Shown here in pieces: positions 34,471-44,179 of a stretch of 64,000 bases of DNA (its first letter is position 1; each line of letters opens with the position of its first letter). The notes below the pieces were generated by a model. That model was not told where the DNA came from and made no database searches. It saw only the letters and a list, made by a program, of their open reading frames with translations. The DNA is from Ignatzschineria sp. RMDPL8A. GTDB lineage: Bacteria > Pseudomonadota > Gammaproteobacteria > Cardiobacteriales > Wohlfahrtiimonadaceae. The stretch covers positions 1,302,001 to 1,366,000 of the forward strand of contig NZ_JAPPWA010000002.1 in assembly GCF_029815055.1 (NCBI RefSeq), given 5' to 3'. The position numbers and the translations under genes were made by a program.

Positions 34471-35879
34471 TGTTTGATCGAGGATTAAATGAAGAGTGTG
34501 GTGTGTTCGCTGTGATCGGCAACGAACGTGCTGCCTCATTGACTTACTATGGCCTCCATGCGCTTCAGCATCGGGGGCAGGAAAGTGCCGGGATTACGGT
34601 GCTTTCAGACGATAATAAATTCCTTACGCATAAAGGCGAGGGCCTGGTGACGGAGGTATTTGAAGATCGGCGCCATCTTAAAAAATTGATCGGTTCACAC
34701 GCGATTGGCCATGTGCGCTATCCGGTAACCGGCGCGGAAGGCCCGGCAAATGTGCAACCCATCAATTTAACCGCGACAACGGAAAAGATCTCCATTGCTT
34801 ATAACGGCGCGCTTATTAATGCAGAGCAGATTAAAACGACGCTCGAATCGGAAGGATCGATCTTTCACGCCTCGGGCGATGCGGAGATTATCGGGCATAT
34901 TTTACGTCGTAAAAAAGGGAGCTTTGTTGATCGTCTTAAAGAGTCTTTATTAGAGATTGATGGCGCTTTCTGTTATGTGCTCTTGCACGATAGTGGCGTT
35001 TACGTTGCCCGTGATCGTTACGGCATTCGTCCGCTTTCGATCGGTAAACTCTCAGATGGCGGTTATGTCTTTTCATCAGAAACTTGTGCGCTTAATATCG
35101 TCGGGGCGACGTTCCTTCGGGATGTTGAGCCAGGCGAAGTGGTCTATGTTGAAAATGGCAAGCTTGTCTCGGAATTTTATACCGATGAGACGACCCACGC
35201 GATGTGCATGATGGAGTATATCTACTTTAGCCGTCCCGATAGTGACATTGTTGAGCGCAACGTCCATAGTGTGCGTAAGCGTTCAGGAATTGAGCTTTTC
35301 AAAGAGACACACGTTGATGCCGATATCGTCATTGGTGTGCCGGATTCTTCTATCTCAGCGGCCAACGGTTATGCCGAAGCGGCGAAGCTTCCCAACGAGA
35401 TGGGCCTGATTAAAAATCGTTATATTGGGCGTACCTTTATTGCGCCAAACCAAGCGATGCGCGAGCAGGGCGTTCGAATGAAGATCTCGGCGATTCCTTC
35501 GATTGTGAAAGATAAACGCGTGATCTTAATTGACGACTCCATCGTGCGCGGCACAACGAGTAAACGAATTGTGAGCCTACTGCGTGAAGCGGGTGCTAAA
35601 GAGATTCACATGCGAATTTCTTCTCCGCCGATTAAATATCCATGCTTTTACGGCGTTGATACCACCGTGATCGATGATCTGATGGCGCACCAGCTCTCCA
35701 TTGAAGAGATGAGACGTCATATCGGTGCTGATACACTCGCGTTTTTAAGCGATGAAGGTATGATTAAATCGGTTGGACTTGATGAGAGTTATGGCGATAA
35801 TTGTGGCCACTGTATGGCCTGTTTTACAGGTAAATACCCCACAAAATTATATGATGCGGTTGAAGACGCAAATCATTAA
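34470..35879 (+). CDS. purF: Amidophosphoribosyltransferase, Fe-S type
   Basis: A 469-residue enzyme that begins purine synthesis by transferring glutamine-derived ammonia to PRPP. The N-terminus MFDRGLNEECGVF contains a 9-residue propeptide ending NEE before the catalytic Cys10, and HRGQESAGI follows. The PRPP loop is VILIDDSIVRGTTSKR. Cysteines in MCMMEYIYFSRPDSD, YPCFYG and CGHCMACF match the four 4Fe-4S ligands of Bacillus PurF. E. coli PurF has neither propeptide nor cluster, so this is a Gram-positive-type enzyme. Its glutaminase site looks intact, unlike that of the neighbouring PurL. Confidence 0.96.
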   Translation: MFDRGLNEECGVFAVIGNERAASLTYYGLHALQHRGQESAGITVLSDDNKFLTHKGEGLVTEVFEDRRHLKKLIGSHAIGHVRYPVTGAEGPANVQPINLTATTEKISIAYNGALINAEQIKTTLESEGSIFHASGDAEIIGHILRRKKGSFVDRLKESLLEIDGAFCYVLLHDSGVYVARDRYGIRPLSIGKLSDGGYVFSSETCALNIVGATFLRDVEPGEVVYVENGKLVSEFYTDETTHAMCMMEYIYFSRPDSDIVERNVHSVRKRSGIELFKETHVDADIVIGVPDSSISAANGYAEAAKLPNEMGLIKNRYIGRTFIAPNQAMREQGVRMKISAIPSIVKDKRVILIDDSIVRGTTSKRIVSLLREAGAKEIHMRISSPPIKYPCFYGVDTTVIDDLMAHQLSIEEMRRHIGADTLAFLSDEGMIKSVGLDESYGDNCGHCMACFTGKYPTKLYDAVEDANH

Positions 35880-35890
35880 AGGATTGTAAA

Positions 35891-36898
35891 ATGAGTGATG
35901 CATATAAAAAAGCAGGCGTAAACTTAGAAGCAGGCTATGAGTCTGTTGAGCGAATTAAAAAGCACGTGGCTTCCACCATGCGCCGCGGTGCGATGGACAT
36001 TTTTGGTGATTTTGGTGGATCGTTCGATCTCTCTGAGCTCGGTTATGAAAAACCGGTATTAGTCTCCGGAACCGATGGCGTTGGTACAAAATTAAAACTC
36101 GCCTTTATCACTGATATTCACGATACGATCGGCATTGATGCCGTGGCGATGTGTGTTAATGATATTTTAACCCAAGGCGCCGAACCGCTCTATTTCCTCG
36201 ATTATATTGCGTGTGGATCGAATAATCCTGCACAGATCGAAGCGATTGTGAAAGGTGTTTCTGATGGCTGTAGACAGTCCGATATGGCGCTTTTAGGCGG
36301 TGAAACGGCGGAGATGCCCGGATTTTATCAAGAAGGTGAATACGATATCGCCGGCTTTGCAGTGGGTGTGGTTGAAAAAGATAAACGTATCACAAAAGCA
36401 AATGTGAAAGAGGGCGATTTAATCATCGGCCTTCCATCAACCGGCGTTCACAGTAATGGCTTTTCACTTGTGCGTCATATTGTAAAAGAGCATGATCTTG
36501 ATTACGGCAAAACCTACGCAGGCTTTGATAAACCCCTTGGTGAGGTGCTACTTGCGCCAACCGCGATCTATGTGAAAGAGGTATTAAATCTTCTTAAATC
36601 GGTGAAGGTTAATGCAATGGCGCACATTACCGGTGGCGGATTTTACGAAAACGTTCCCAGAATGTTGCCTGAAGGTCTCGGCGCTAAATTTACCGCGAGC
36701 AGTTGGGAGATTCCTCAAGTTTTCACCTTCTTACAAGAGACGGCGGGCATTTCGCTTGAAGAGATGTTTAACGTCTTCAATATGGGTGTTGGCTATATGA
36801 TTGTGATCGACCCAAGTGAGAAAGAAAACGCGCTTAAACTCCTTCCTGAAGGACGTCTGATTGGTGAGATTACCGCATCAGGTAAGGTTGAACTATGA
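35891..36898 (+). CDS. purM: Phosphoribosylformylglycinamidine cyclo-ligase (AIR synthetase)
   Basis: A 335-residue ATP-dependent enzyme closing the imidazole ring of AIR. Conserved segments are MSDAYKKAGVNLEAGYE, VLVSGTDGVGTKLKLAF, IGIDAVAMCVNDILTQGAEPLYFLDY, LLGGETAEMPGFY, LPSTGVHSNGFSLVRHIV and ITGGGFYENVPRMLP. It follows purF by 11 bases and overlaps purN by 4 bases, so purM-purN translation is probably coupled. Confidence 0.97.
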   Translation: MSDAYKKAGVNLEAGYESVERIKKHVASTMRRGAMDIFGDFGGSFDLSELGYEKPVLVSGTDGVGTKLKLAFITDIHDTIGIDAVAMCVNDILTQGAEPLYFLDYIACGSNNPAQIEAIVKGVSDGCRQSDMALLGGETAEMPGFYQEGEYDIAGFAVGVVEKDKRITKANVKEGDLIIGLPSTGVHSNGFSLVRHIVKEHDLDYGKTYAGFDKPLGEVLLAPTAIYVKEVLNLLKSVKVNAMAHITGGGFYENVPRMLPEGLGAKFTASSWEIPQVFTFLQETAGISLEEMFNVFNMGVGYMIVIDPSEKENALKLLPEGRLIGEITASGKVEL

Positions 36899-37461
36899 AA
36901 CAGTTAGCCATTTTTGCCTCAGGAACCGGATCTAATTTTGATGCGATTGTAAAATCGATCAATTATGGCGAAATTCCGGCAAAAGCCGTGCTACTTGTCT
37001 GCGATAAAGTGGGCGCACCGGTGATTGAAAAAGCCAAAGCACAAGGGATCGAAACCTTTGTGTTTACCGCAAAAGAGTTCGCTTCAAAAGAGGCCTATGA
37101 GACTGAAATTTTAGCGGCGCTTAAAAAACACAAGGTGGAATGGATCGCTCTAGCAGGTTATATGCGCTTAATTGGCGATACGCTTTTAAACGCCTATGAA
37201 GGGCATATTATCAACGTTCATCCATCGCTGTTACCTAAATATAAAGGGAAAGATGCGATTGAGCGGGCTTTTGAAGCGGGCGACAAAACCATCGGAATTA
37301 CCATCCATTATGTGGATTCTGGCATGGATACCGGTGAAATTATTGCGCAAGAATCGATCGAATTGACGGGTGATGAGTCGTTGGAGGATGTAACTCAAAA
37401 AATTCATCAGGTAGAACATAAATTATATCCACAAACCTTAGCAAAATTATTGAAACAATAA
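36895..37461 (+). CDS. purN: Phosphoribosylglycinamide formyltransferase
   Basis: A 188-residue enzyme transferring a formyl group from 10-formyl-tetrahydrofolate to GAR. Diagnostic features: [19 protein letters not shown] at the N-terminus, [33 protein letters not shown] containing the catalytic Asn-His pair, and [16 protein letters not shown]. It depends on folate made via FolA. The start codon overlaps the purM stop (ATGA). Confidence 0.96.
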   Translation: MKQLAIFASGTGSNFDAIVKSINYGEIPAKAVLLVCDKVGAPVIEKAKAQGIETFVFTAKEFASKEAYETEILAALKKHKVEWIALAGYMRLIGDTLLNAYEGHIINVHPSLLPKYKGKDAIERAFEAGDKTIGITIHYVDSGMDTGEIIAQESIELTGDESLEDVTQKIHQVEHKLYPQTLAKLLKQ

Positions 37462-37475
37462 AGGAAGAAGGTCCA

Positions 37476-39017
37476 ATGAAAAAAAGACGTGCTTTATTAA
37501 GTGTAAGTGATAAATCAGGGATTACCGAATTTGCCCAATCACTCGTAGAGTTAGGCTTTGAGCTGATCTCAACGGGCGGTACTAAAAAAGCGATTGCAGA
37601 CGCGGGCATTGCGGTGAAAGATATCTCTGATATCACAGGCTTCCCGGAAATTATGGATGGACGCGTTAAAACGCTTCACCCCATGGTTCACGGTGGCTTG
37701 CTATCGGTACGTGGAAATGATTCACACACCAAACAGATGACCGATAATGGCATCGAATATATCGACATGGTGGTGGTGAACCTCTATCCTTTCAAAGAGA
37801 CGGTTTCTAAGCCAAATGTGCAATATAAAGACGCCATTGAAAACATCGATATCGGTGGGCCTTCAATGCTTCGTAGCGCGGCGAAAAATCATGATGCAGT
37901 GACAGTGATTACCGATCCTGCGGACTATGAAGTGGTGCTAAAAGAACTCAAAGAAAATGGCGACACTACCTTTGCAACGCGTCAACGTTTAGCGCTTAAA
38001 GTCTATCAAACAACTGCCGCTTATGATGCGCTCATTGCGAGCTATTTTGCTGAGCAACTTGGTGATGAGTTCCCTGAGAAATTAACGCTAACTTTTGAAA
38101 AACAGCAATCGCTTCGATATGGTGAAAACCCGCATCAAAATGCGGCATTCTATCGCACACCGCTTGCGGAAAATAACTCACTTGCGTTTGCAAAACAGCT
38201 TCACGGTAAAGAGCTTTCGTACAACAATATTCAAGACGCGAATGCCGCGGTGAATATTATGCTTGAGTTTAAAGAGCCGGTGGTGGTTGCGGTAAAACAT
38301 ATGAATCCGTGTGGCGTTGGTCTTGGCGATACGCTAGAAGAGGCGTGGGATAAGGCCTATGAAGCCGATTCGACCTCAATCTTTGGCGGGATTATCGCAA
38401 CAAACCAAGTGGTCGATGCGGCAACGGCGAAGAAAATGAGTGAGATCTTCCTTGAGATCATTTTAGCGCCAGGCTTTACCGATGAAGCGCGCGACATTCT
38501 TCAAGCGAAGAAAAATATCCGTCTTCTCGAAAATCCTGTGATTGAAGGAGCGAAAGAGGGCAAGCTCACAACCACAGCCGTAAATGGCGGACTATTAGTT
38601 CAAGAGCTCGATCGCGAAGTGATCGATGTGAATGATTTTGAAATCGTGACCGAACGCAAACCGACCGAAGAAGAGATGAAAGCGCTTCTCTTTGCTTGGA
38701 AAGTGGTGAAACACGTTAAATCAAATGCGATTGTGGTGGCAAAAGAAGGTCAAACCTTAGGGGTTGGCGCAGGTCAGATGAACCGCGTTGGCGCAGCGCA
38801 GATCGCTTTTGATCAAGCCGGTGAGAAAGCGCAAGGCCAAGTCTTAAGTTCAGATGCTTTCTTCCCAATGCCTGATACACTCGAAAATGCAGCGAAAGCG
38901 GGCATTAAAGCGGTGATTCAGCCAGGCGGATCGATTCGTGACCAAGACTCAATCGACGTTGCCAATCAATACGGCATCGCCATGGTCTTCACGAAAAAGC
39001 GTCACTTTAAGCATTAA
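37476..39017 (+). CDS. purH: Bifunctional AICAR formyltransferase / IMP cyclohydrolase
   Basis: A 513-residue enzyme catalysing the last two steps to IMP. The N-terminal cyclohydrolase (about 1-190) shows [28 protein letters not shown] and [17 protein letters not shown]. The C-terminal transformylase shows [43 protein letters not shown] and the Lys-His region. It resembles Bacillus PurH (512) more than E. coli PurH (529), for example in [14 protein letters not shown] and TSIFGGIIA. It follows purN by 14 bases and is followed by two terminators. Confidence 0.97.
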   Translation: MKKRRALLSVSDKSGITEFAQSLVELGFELISTGGTKKAIADAGIAVKDISDITGFPEIMDGRVKTLHPMVHGGLLSVRGNDSHTKQMTDNGIEYIDMVVVNLYPFKETVSKPNVQYKDAIENIDIGGPSMLRSAAKNHDAVTVITDPADYEVVLKELKENGDTTFATRQRLALKVYQTTAAYDALIASYFAEQLGDEFPEKLTLTFEKQQSLRYGENPHQNAAFYRTPLAENNSLAFAKQLHGKELSYNNIQDANAAVNIMLEFKEPVVVAVKHMNPCGVGLGDTLEEAWDKAYEADSTSIFGGIIATNQVVDAATAKKMSEIFLEIILAPGFTDEARDILQAKKNIRLLENPVIEGAKEGKLTTTAVNGGLLVQELDREVIDVNDFEIVTERKPTEEEMKALLFAWKVVKHVKSNAIVVAKEGQTLGVGAGQMNRVGAAQIAFDQAGEKAQGQVLSSDAFFPMPDTLENAAKAGIKAVIQPGGSIRDQDSIDVANQYGIAMVFTKKRHFKH

Positions 39018-39029
39018 TTGATGATAAAG

Positions 39030-39058
39030 AGCGCGGCTAATTGAGGTCGCGCTTTTTT
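39030..39058 (+). terminator. Terminator after purH
   Basis: AGCGCG (39030-39035) pairs with CGCGCT (39048-39053), followed by a run of T to 39058. It stands inside the pur cluster, before purD. Confidence 0.8.
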
Positions 39059-39079
39059 ATAAAAAGAGCAAAATTTATT

Positions 39080-39115
39080 AAAAAGAGAGCGCTATCGCTA
39101 AGTGTCTCTCTTTTT
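39080..39115 (+). terminator. Second hairpin between purH and purD
   Basis: AAAAAGAGAG (39080-39089) pairs perfectly with CTCTCTTTTT (39106-39115). The T-run is part of the stem. It lies only 33 bases before the purD ATG and could be a terminator, attenuator or processing site. Confidence 0.7.
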
Positions 39116-39148
39116 ACCTCTTTACTCGTAAAATAGTGAGGGTTATTT

Positions 39149-40420
39149 ATGAAAGTTTTAGTAATTGGTAAAGGCGGGCGTGAGCATGCGCTTGCGTGGA
39201 AATCAAAGCAGAGTGCGCTCGTATCTGAGGTGTTTGTTGCGCCCGGAAATCCCGGCATGACCGATGTGGCAACGCTCGTGGATATTGGAGAAACTGAGCC
39301 GAAAAAGTTAGCACTTTGGGCGAAAGCAAATGATATTGGATTAACCATTATTGGCCCTGAAGCGAGTTTAGTGGCGGGCGTTGCCGATGAATTTATCAAG
39401 CACGATCTTTTAGTATGGGGTCCGACGGCAGCCGCGGCTGAAATCGAGGGCAGTAAAGATTTCTCTAAACGCATGATGGTGAAATATGGTGCACCGACAG
39501 CGCACTCTGAGAGCTTTACTGATGCCGCAAAAGCGAAAGCTTACGTGGACGAGATTGGTCTTCCGCTTGTAATTAAAGCCGATGGTTTAGCGGCGGGGAA
39601 AGGCGTTGTAATTCCTGAGACGATCGAAGAGGCGAAAGCAACGATCGATGACATGCTTGAGGGAAATCTTTTTGGCGATGCCGGCTCGCGTCTTTTAATT
39701 GAAGAGATGCTCGTGGGTGAAGAATTTTCATTGATGACCTTTGTCCATAATGGGCATGTGATTCCGATGGTGATGGCGCAAGATCATAAGCGTGCATACG
39801 ATAATGATGAAGGGCCAAATACCGGCGGAATGGGGGCGTACGCGCCAATCTTTGATGCTAAAAGTGATGAAGTGCAGGGCGCGCTAAAATCGATTATGCA
39901 ACCGATCGTCGATGGTATGACAAAAGAAGGGCGTCCTTATACAGGTTTTCTCTATGGCGGGCTTTTCAAAACCGATGAAGGATTCAAAGTAATTGAATTT
40001 AATGCGCGTTTTGGTGACCCCGAAGCGCAGGTGATTTTGCCACTGTTAGAGTCTGACTTTATTGAAGTATTAATGACGCTTCTCACAAAAGATGAAGTGC
40101 CTGAGCTTAAGTGGAGTTCTGATTTTGCGGTCGGCGTTGTGCTCGCATCGGAAGGGTATCCTGAAAACCCGAATACAGGTCATCCATTAAAACGGATCGA
40201 GCCTGCGGATAATTCCTTTGTCTTTTATGCCGGGGTGAAAGAGGAAGAGGGAGTTCTCCTGAGTAATGGCGGGCGTATTTTGCTCGCGGTATCAATCGCG
40301 CCGACCTTCAAAGACGCCCAAGCGCGCGTGTATGAAACGATGAAAGAGCTCGAAGTACCGTATACTTTCTATCGCTCGGACATTGGCCATCGTCAAATTG
40401 CTCGTGAAGAAGCAAAATAG
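39149..40420 (+). CDS. purD: Phosphoribosylamine--glycine ligase
   Basis: A 423-residue ATP-grasp enzyme making GAR from phosphoribosylamine, glycine and ATP. Features: MKVLVIGKGGREHALAWK, LTIIGPEASLVAGVAD, GSKDFSKRMMVKYGAPTA, KADGLAAGKGVVI, the GARS signature RFGDPEAQVILPLL, and GPNTGGMGAYAP. GAGGG lies 6 bases upstream of the ATG. The gene is separated from purH by two hairpins; a TAAAAT (39129-39134) could be a weak -10, but no -35 is evident. Confidence 0.97.
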   Translation: MKVLVIGKGGREHALAWKSKQSALVSEVFVAPGNPGMTDVATLVDIGETEPKKLALWAKANDIGLTIIGPEASLVAGVADEFIKHDLLVWGPTAAAAEIEGSKDFSKRMMVKYGAPTAHSESFTDAAKAKAYVDEIGLPLVIKADGLAAGKGVVIPETIEEAKATIDDMLEGNLFGDAGSRLLIEEMLVGEEFSLMTFVHNGHVIPMVMAQDHKRAYDNDEGPNTGGMGAYAPIFDAKSDEVQGALKSIMQPIVDGMTKEGRPYTGFLYGGLFKTDEGFKVIEFNARFGDPEAQVILPLLESDFIEVLMTLLTKDEVPELKWSSDFAVGVVLASEGYPENPNTGHPLKRIEPADNSFVFYAGVKEEEGVLLSNGGRILLAVSIAPTFKDAQARVYETMKELEVPYTFYRSDIGHRQIAREEAK

Positions 40421-40455
40421 TGAATCATTTAGATATTAGTTGAAAGACACATAAG

Positions 40456-40488
40456 GCCTCTTTTTCTTCATGATTAAGAGGCTTTTTT
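40456..40488 (+). terminator. Terminator after purD
   Basis: GCCTCTT (40456-40462) pairs with AAGAGGC (40476-40482), followed by six T. It marks the end of the pur cluster. Confidence 0.9.
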
Positions 40489-40521
40489 ATAGAACTACTT
40501 TATTGAATTATTCTATTGGAT

Positions 40522-41688
40522 TTAACGCACTAAACGATTAATTATCCACGCTTTAATACGAGTGGTAAAGGGCAGTTTAGCCTGCTTGATGACGCTGATA
40601 AGATTGCCCCATATAGGGCTTAATTGAGTCTTAATTTGTAACCGCAGCGGACGATTAAAAAGGTGTGCCCAATAATAATGAATGATGACTGCCGCGTGAG
40701 TTTGTAAGCGCGAAGCGATAATCGGATGGAGGATTTTTCCGCGAGCACTATTGCGAGAAAGATGAGTTTGCAAAAACAGAATGTTTTCAAAGCCCGTTAG
40801 ATGACTTTTAAACTCCTCTTCTGGTGTGATTGAGATTGAAGCATCTAGGCTATAGAGGATTTTATTTTTGCTTCCGCTATGACTATGCGAGCAGAGACCA
40901 AAGGTCACCTCATCGGAGGCGCTATAGAGCAGAATAAATTGCTCCCAAGCACTTTGTAAACTATGATCGGTACCCCCTCTAAATTGATCCGCATAGCTTT
41001 CCCAAACCTTTAAAAGAGAATGGCGTTCAAGCAGCAATCTCGGAAAGAGGTGAGGAATGCTTTCAAAGCGGGCAAGATAGTCGGGAAGAAAGAGAGGCTG
41101 ATCTTGAGCATTATTATGAGCCTTGGCATCAGTCTCCGTCAATTTTTCAGGATAAGCGCCGAGCGGATGGCATTGAAAGGGTGCATCGGTTAGTGATGTG
41201 TGGTGCGTGAGTGCAAAATCGCCAACGCTTTCTAAATACTCAGGATAGAGTTGATCCCCACTTTGGAGGACAATGAGATACTCCCCGAGAAACTGCTCTA
41301 AAAAGGAGAAGAGCGAGGCTTTTTTGGTAAAACGTGAGGCATTGGGATTGGCGAGAATGAGTTCAGTAGAGGTGTTTTTATTGTCCTCTTTGTCACTCTC
41401 TTTATTGCTAGCTCTGTTGGCGAGGAGCTCGCTAGGGAAAATAAAACGAGGATCGTCGAATAGAGCTTCGAAATAAGGGTCATCAAAAAAGCCATCAAAC
41501 TCTGAGGGATTATTGGTTTGATCTTGGTGAGCCTCTTCTAGATCAGGCAATAAAAAAGGCGCTTCAATCAGGCATTCCCAGTTACTGTAATGCTGCATGG
41601 TGACCGAATTAATGGTGCGTTTTAATCGCTTTAAATCGGGCGTTTTGGCAAGAATTACAATGGAGATTAAGGGGTGAGTCTGATACAT
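40522..41688 (-). CDS. Divergent family 2-like glycosyltransferase
   Basis: A 388-residue protein starting with a GT2 nucleotide-binding segment, PLISIVILAKTPDLKRLKRTINSV, and the usual Q-x-Y-x-N-W-E strand (QHYSNWECLIE). A poorly ordered acidic/polar insert (about residues 55-110, rich in D, E, N and S) precedes FLGEYLIVLQSGDQLYPEYLE, which replaces the normal D-x-D region with SGDQL. The C-terminus is basic and amphipathic, suggesting membrane association. Family membership is reasonable; catalytic competence and substrate are not known. It is near glmM but has its own start context, 25 bases after the glmM stop. Confidence 0.6.
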   Translation of the reverse strand: MYQTHPLISIVILAKTPDLKRLKRTINSVTMQHYSNWECLIEAPFLLPDLEEAHQDQTNNPSEFDGFFDDPYFEALFDDPRFIFPSELLANRASNKESDKEDNKNTSTELILANPNASRFTKKASLFSFLEQFLGEYLIVLQSGDQLYPEYLESVGDFALTHHTSLTDAPFQCHPLGAYPEKLTETDAKAHNNAQDQPLFLPDYLARFESIPHLFPRLLLERHSLLKVWESYADQFRGGTDHSLQSAWEQFILLYSASDEVTFGLCSHSHSGSKNKILYSLDASISITPEEEFKSHLTGFENILFLQTHLSRNSARGKILHPIIASRLQTHAAVIIHYYWAHLFNRPLRLQIKTQLSPIWGNLISVIKQAKLPFTTRIKAWIINRLVR

Positions 41689-41713
41689 AAGCGCCTCGTA
41701 ATATGCATGAAAT

Positions 41714-43012
41714 TTAGCGGATGATGTTGGCTAAGCCCTCCGCTTCTTTACGGCAAACTGCTTCATCCATACCCTCGACCATCACGCGTACGAGCGGCTC
41801 TGTACCCGATGGGCGAATTAAGACGCGGCCTTCGGTTTTAAGACGATTTTCTGTTGCCGAAATGGCCTCTTGAAGCGCGTCCGTATTCCACTCTTTTGAG
41901 CGATCGATCGGAACATTGACCATCACTTGAACGCTTCTCGGAATGGAGGCTTTTACGCTCGCAAAATCGGTTCCGAGTTCGTGGACTGCTTTAAGCGCTT
42001 GGAGCGCCGCAATAATGCCATCGCCGGTGGTGTGTTTATCAAGGCAGAGAATGTGGCCAGAGTTTTCACCGCCGAGGGTAAGGTTGTTTTTCTTCAACTC
42101 TTCGAGAACATAGCGGTCACCAACATTTGCACGAATAAGATCAATGCCTTTTGCTTTAAGCGCCGATTCAAAACCGAGATTACTCATAATGGTACCAACG
42201 ATTGCTTTTTCCTGACGGTGAAGCGCTAAGAGATAGAGAATATCGTCGCCATCAAAAAGATTGCCGTGCTGATCGACAATCACTAAACGGTCGCCATCGC
42301 CATCAAAGGCAATTCCGCAATCTGCTTTCTCTTCGAGCACCTTATCAATAAGCGCTTGCGGTGAGGTAGAACCGACATTTTTATTGATGTTAAAGCCATT
42401 CGGTTCAACGCCGATCGTAATCACCTCTGCACCCATCTCTTTAAAGACGTTCGGCGCGATGTGATAGGTCGCTCCATTTGCACAATCGAGGACAATTTTT
42501 ATCCCTTTTAGTGAAAGGCGCTGTGCGGTACTTTTACAAAATTCGATATAACGGCCGGGCGCGTCATTAATGCGGCGCACACGTCCAATTTTTTCGGAAG
42601 GAGCGGAGGTCATCTCACCATCTAAAATCGCTTCGATTTTAAGTTCGATGGAATCATCGAGTTTTAGGCCATGTTCGTTAAAAAACTTGATCCCATTATC
42701 GTAATAGGGGTTGTGTGAGGCAGATACCACGCACCCGGCGACCGTATCTAGCGTGCTCGTTAAATAGGCAATTCCGGGAGTGGGCATCGGGCCAATGAGA
42801 GCAACGCCAACGCCGGCGTAGGTCAATCCTGCTTCAAGTGCGGACTCGAACATATAGCTTGAAATTCGGGTATCTTTTCCGATTAAGACACGTGTGCCTT
42901 CGTCGGCTAATATGCGTCCCATCGCATAGCCTAAACGTAAAACGAAATCGGGAGTCATTGGGTAAACGCCTGCTTTTCCGCGTACGCCGTCGGTACCAAA
43001 ATATTTTCTCAT
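41714..43012 (-). CDS. glmM: Phosphoglucosamine mutase
   Basis: A 432-residue enzyme interconverting glucosamine-6-phosphate and glucosamine-1-phosphate for peptidoglycan and LPS. N-terminal KYFGTDGVRGKAGVYPMTP, the phosphoserine site VVSASHNPYYDNGIKFF (Ser about 98), the metal-binding IAFDGDGDRLVIVD, the sugar-binding GGENSGHI, and the phosphate loop RPSGTEPLVRVMVEG are all present. It is slightly shorter than E. coli GlmM (445) but complete. Confidence 0.96.
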   Translation of the reverse strand: MRKYFGTDGVRGKAGVYPMTPDFVLRLGYAMGRILADEGTRVLIGKDTRISSYMFESALEAGLTYAGVGVALIGPMPTPGIAYLTSTLDTVAGCVVSASHNPYYDNGIKFFNEHGLKLDDSIELKIEAILDGEMTSAPSEKIGRVRRINDAPGRYIEFCKSTAQRLSLKGIKIVLDCANGATYHIAPNVFKEMGAEVITIGVEPNGFNINKNVGSTSPQALIDKVLEEKADCGIAFDGDGDRLVIVDQHGNLFDGDDILYLLALHRQEKAIVGTIMSNLGFESALKAKGIDLIRANVGDRYVLEELKKNNLTLGGENSGHILCLDKHTTGDGIIAALQALKAVHELGTDFASVKASIPRSVQVMVNVPIDRSKEWNTDALQEAISATENRLKTEGRVLIRPSGTEPLVRVMVEGMDEAVCRKEAEGLANIIR

Positions 43013-43217
43013 TATTTTTTCCTTCTGATTTTGATCGAGCTCGTATTACTCGGAGAACCTCTACGGGATAATGGTAAGCGATTTTACCATTCTTTCGCTG
43101 ATTTAGATTAAAAACTGTTACAATAGTGAGATCGGCTCGCGCAAGAGCCATCTAAAAGCGAAATCATACCATTTACATATCATGTCATAAATTTGATGGA
43201 GAGCAGGAGAAGATTTT

Positions 43218-44162
43218 ATGAAGCGTATTAGCATCTTTGGTGGAACAGGATATTTAGGGACGGTTTTAACGACACTTTTAGCAAAAAAAGGGCACCACAT
43301 TACGCTCTTCTCACGTCGTAAAAATGTTCAAACAAGTGCTTCATGCATTCCGAACGTAAAATGCGTTCCGAAAGCCAATATGGATAATCTAGAGATGATC
43401 AAACGTGAGCTTAAAGGCTCCGATATCGTGATCAATCTGATGGGCACATGGGATAATAATAAAAAACGCGCCGATGTCACCCATCATCAATTTCCCGTAG
43501 CCATTTATGAGCTTTGCCATGAAGTGGGCGTGCAAAAAATGATCCATTTCAGTGCCCTTGGTGCAGAAAAAGAGAGTAATAGTACTTTCTTTAACTCAAA
43601 ACGCCGCGGTGATGAAGCGCTTCTCAATCGCTCAAAAGAGCTGAAAGTCGATTTAACCATCGTGCGTCCATCGCTCGTGCTCGGGCATGAAGATCCCTTT
43701 AGCTATAAAGTTTCGTGCTTTATTGATCTGCTTCCGGTGTTTCCACTTCCAATGCACGATGCAACGGTTCAGCCGGTGGTGATCGATGATTTGATGAAAG
43801 CGACCGAGCTTTTAATTAAGCATTCGTGCGATCAAACCGTGATTGATATCGCGGGCGCAAAAACTTATTCGCTCTTTGATCTTGTGACGCTGATGGCGAA
43901 AAACTTACAAGGCACCGATAAAGGCATCGTGCGTTATCCAAACTTTTTAACCTCGCTCTACGTCAATCTATTTGGTTGGGTCTGGGGCTCGCCGATTAAT
44001 AAAAATCATTACCTTGCGTCGCGAATTCCGAGCACTACCGAAAAGAATGATCTACCGCGTCTAGGCATTGAGCCGACCCGTCTTGAGACTCTTTTCCCTC
44101 ATGAGCTTGAGTTTAAAGTCTACGACAAATATAATTTCGATCGTTCAATCGCAAGACGTTAA
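43218..44162 (+). CDS. NAD(P)-binding epimerase-like protein (NDUFA9/atypical SDR family)
   Basis: A 314-residue Rossmann-fold protein. The nucleotide loop is [23 protein letters not shown] near the start; [12 protein letters not shown] and [15 protein letters not shown] follow the atypical SDR pattern, and [10 protein letters not shown] takes the place of YxxxK. This arrangement is typical of bacterial relatives of the complex I NDUFA9 subunit. Function is unknown; quinone-related roles are only speculation. It lies 17 bases upstream of dut, so the two are probably co-transcribed. Confidence 0.78.
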   Translation: MKRISIFGGTGYLGTVLTTLLAKKGHHITLFSRRKNVQTSASCIPNVKCVPKANMDNLEMIKRELKGSDIVINLMGTWDNNKKRADVTHHQFPVAIYELCHEVGVQKMIHFSALGAEKESNSTFFNSKRRGDEALLNRSKELKVDLTIVRPSLVLGHEDPFSYKVSCFIDLLPVFPLPMHDATVQPVVIDDLMKATELLIKHSCDQTVIDIAGAKTYSLFDLVTLMAKNLQGTDKGIVRYPNFLTSLYVNLFGWVWGSPINKNHYLASRIPSTTEKNDLPRLGIEPTRLETLFPHELEFKVYDKYNFDRSIARR

Positions 44163-44179
44163 GGAAAACGGACGAAAGT

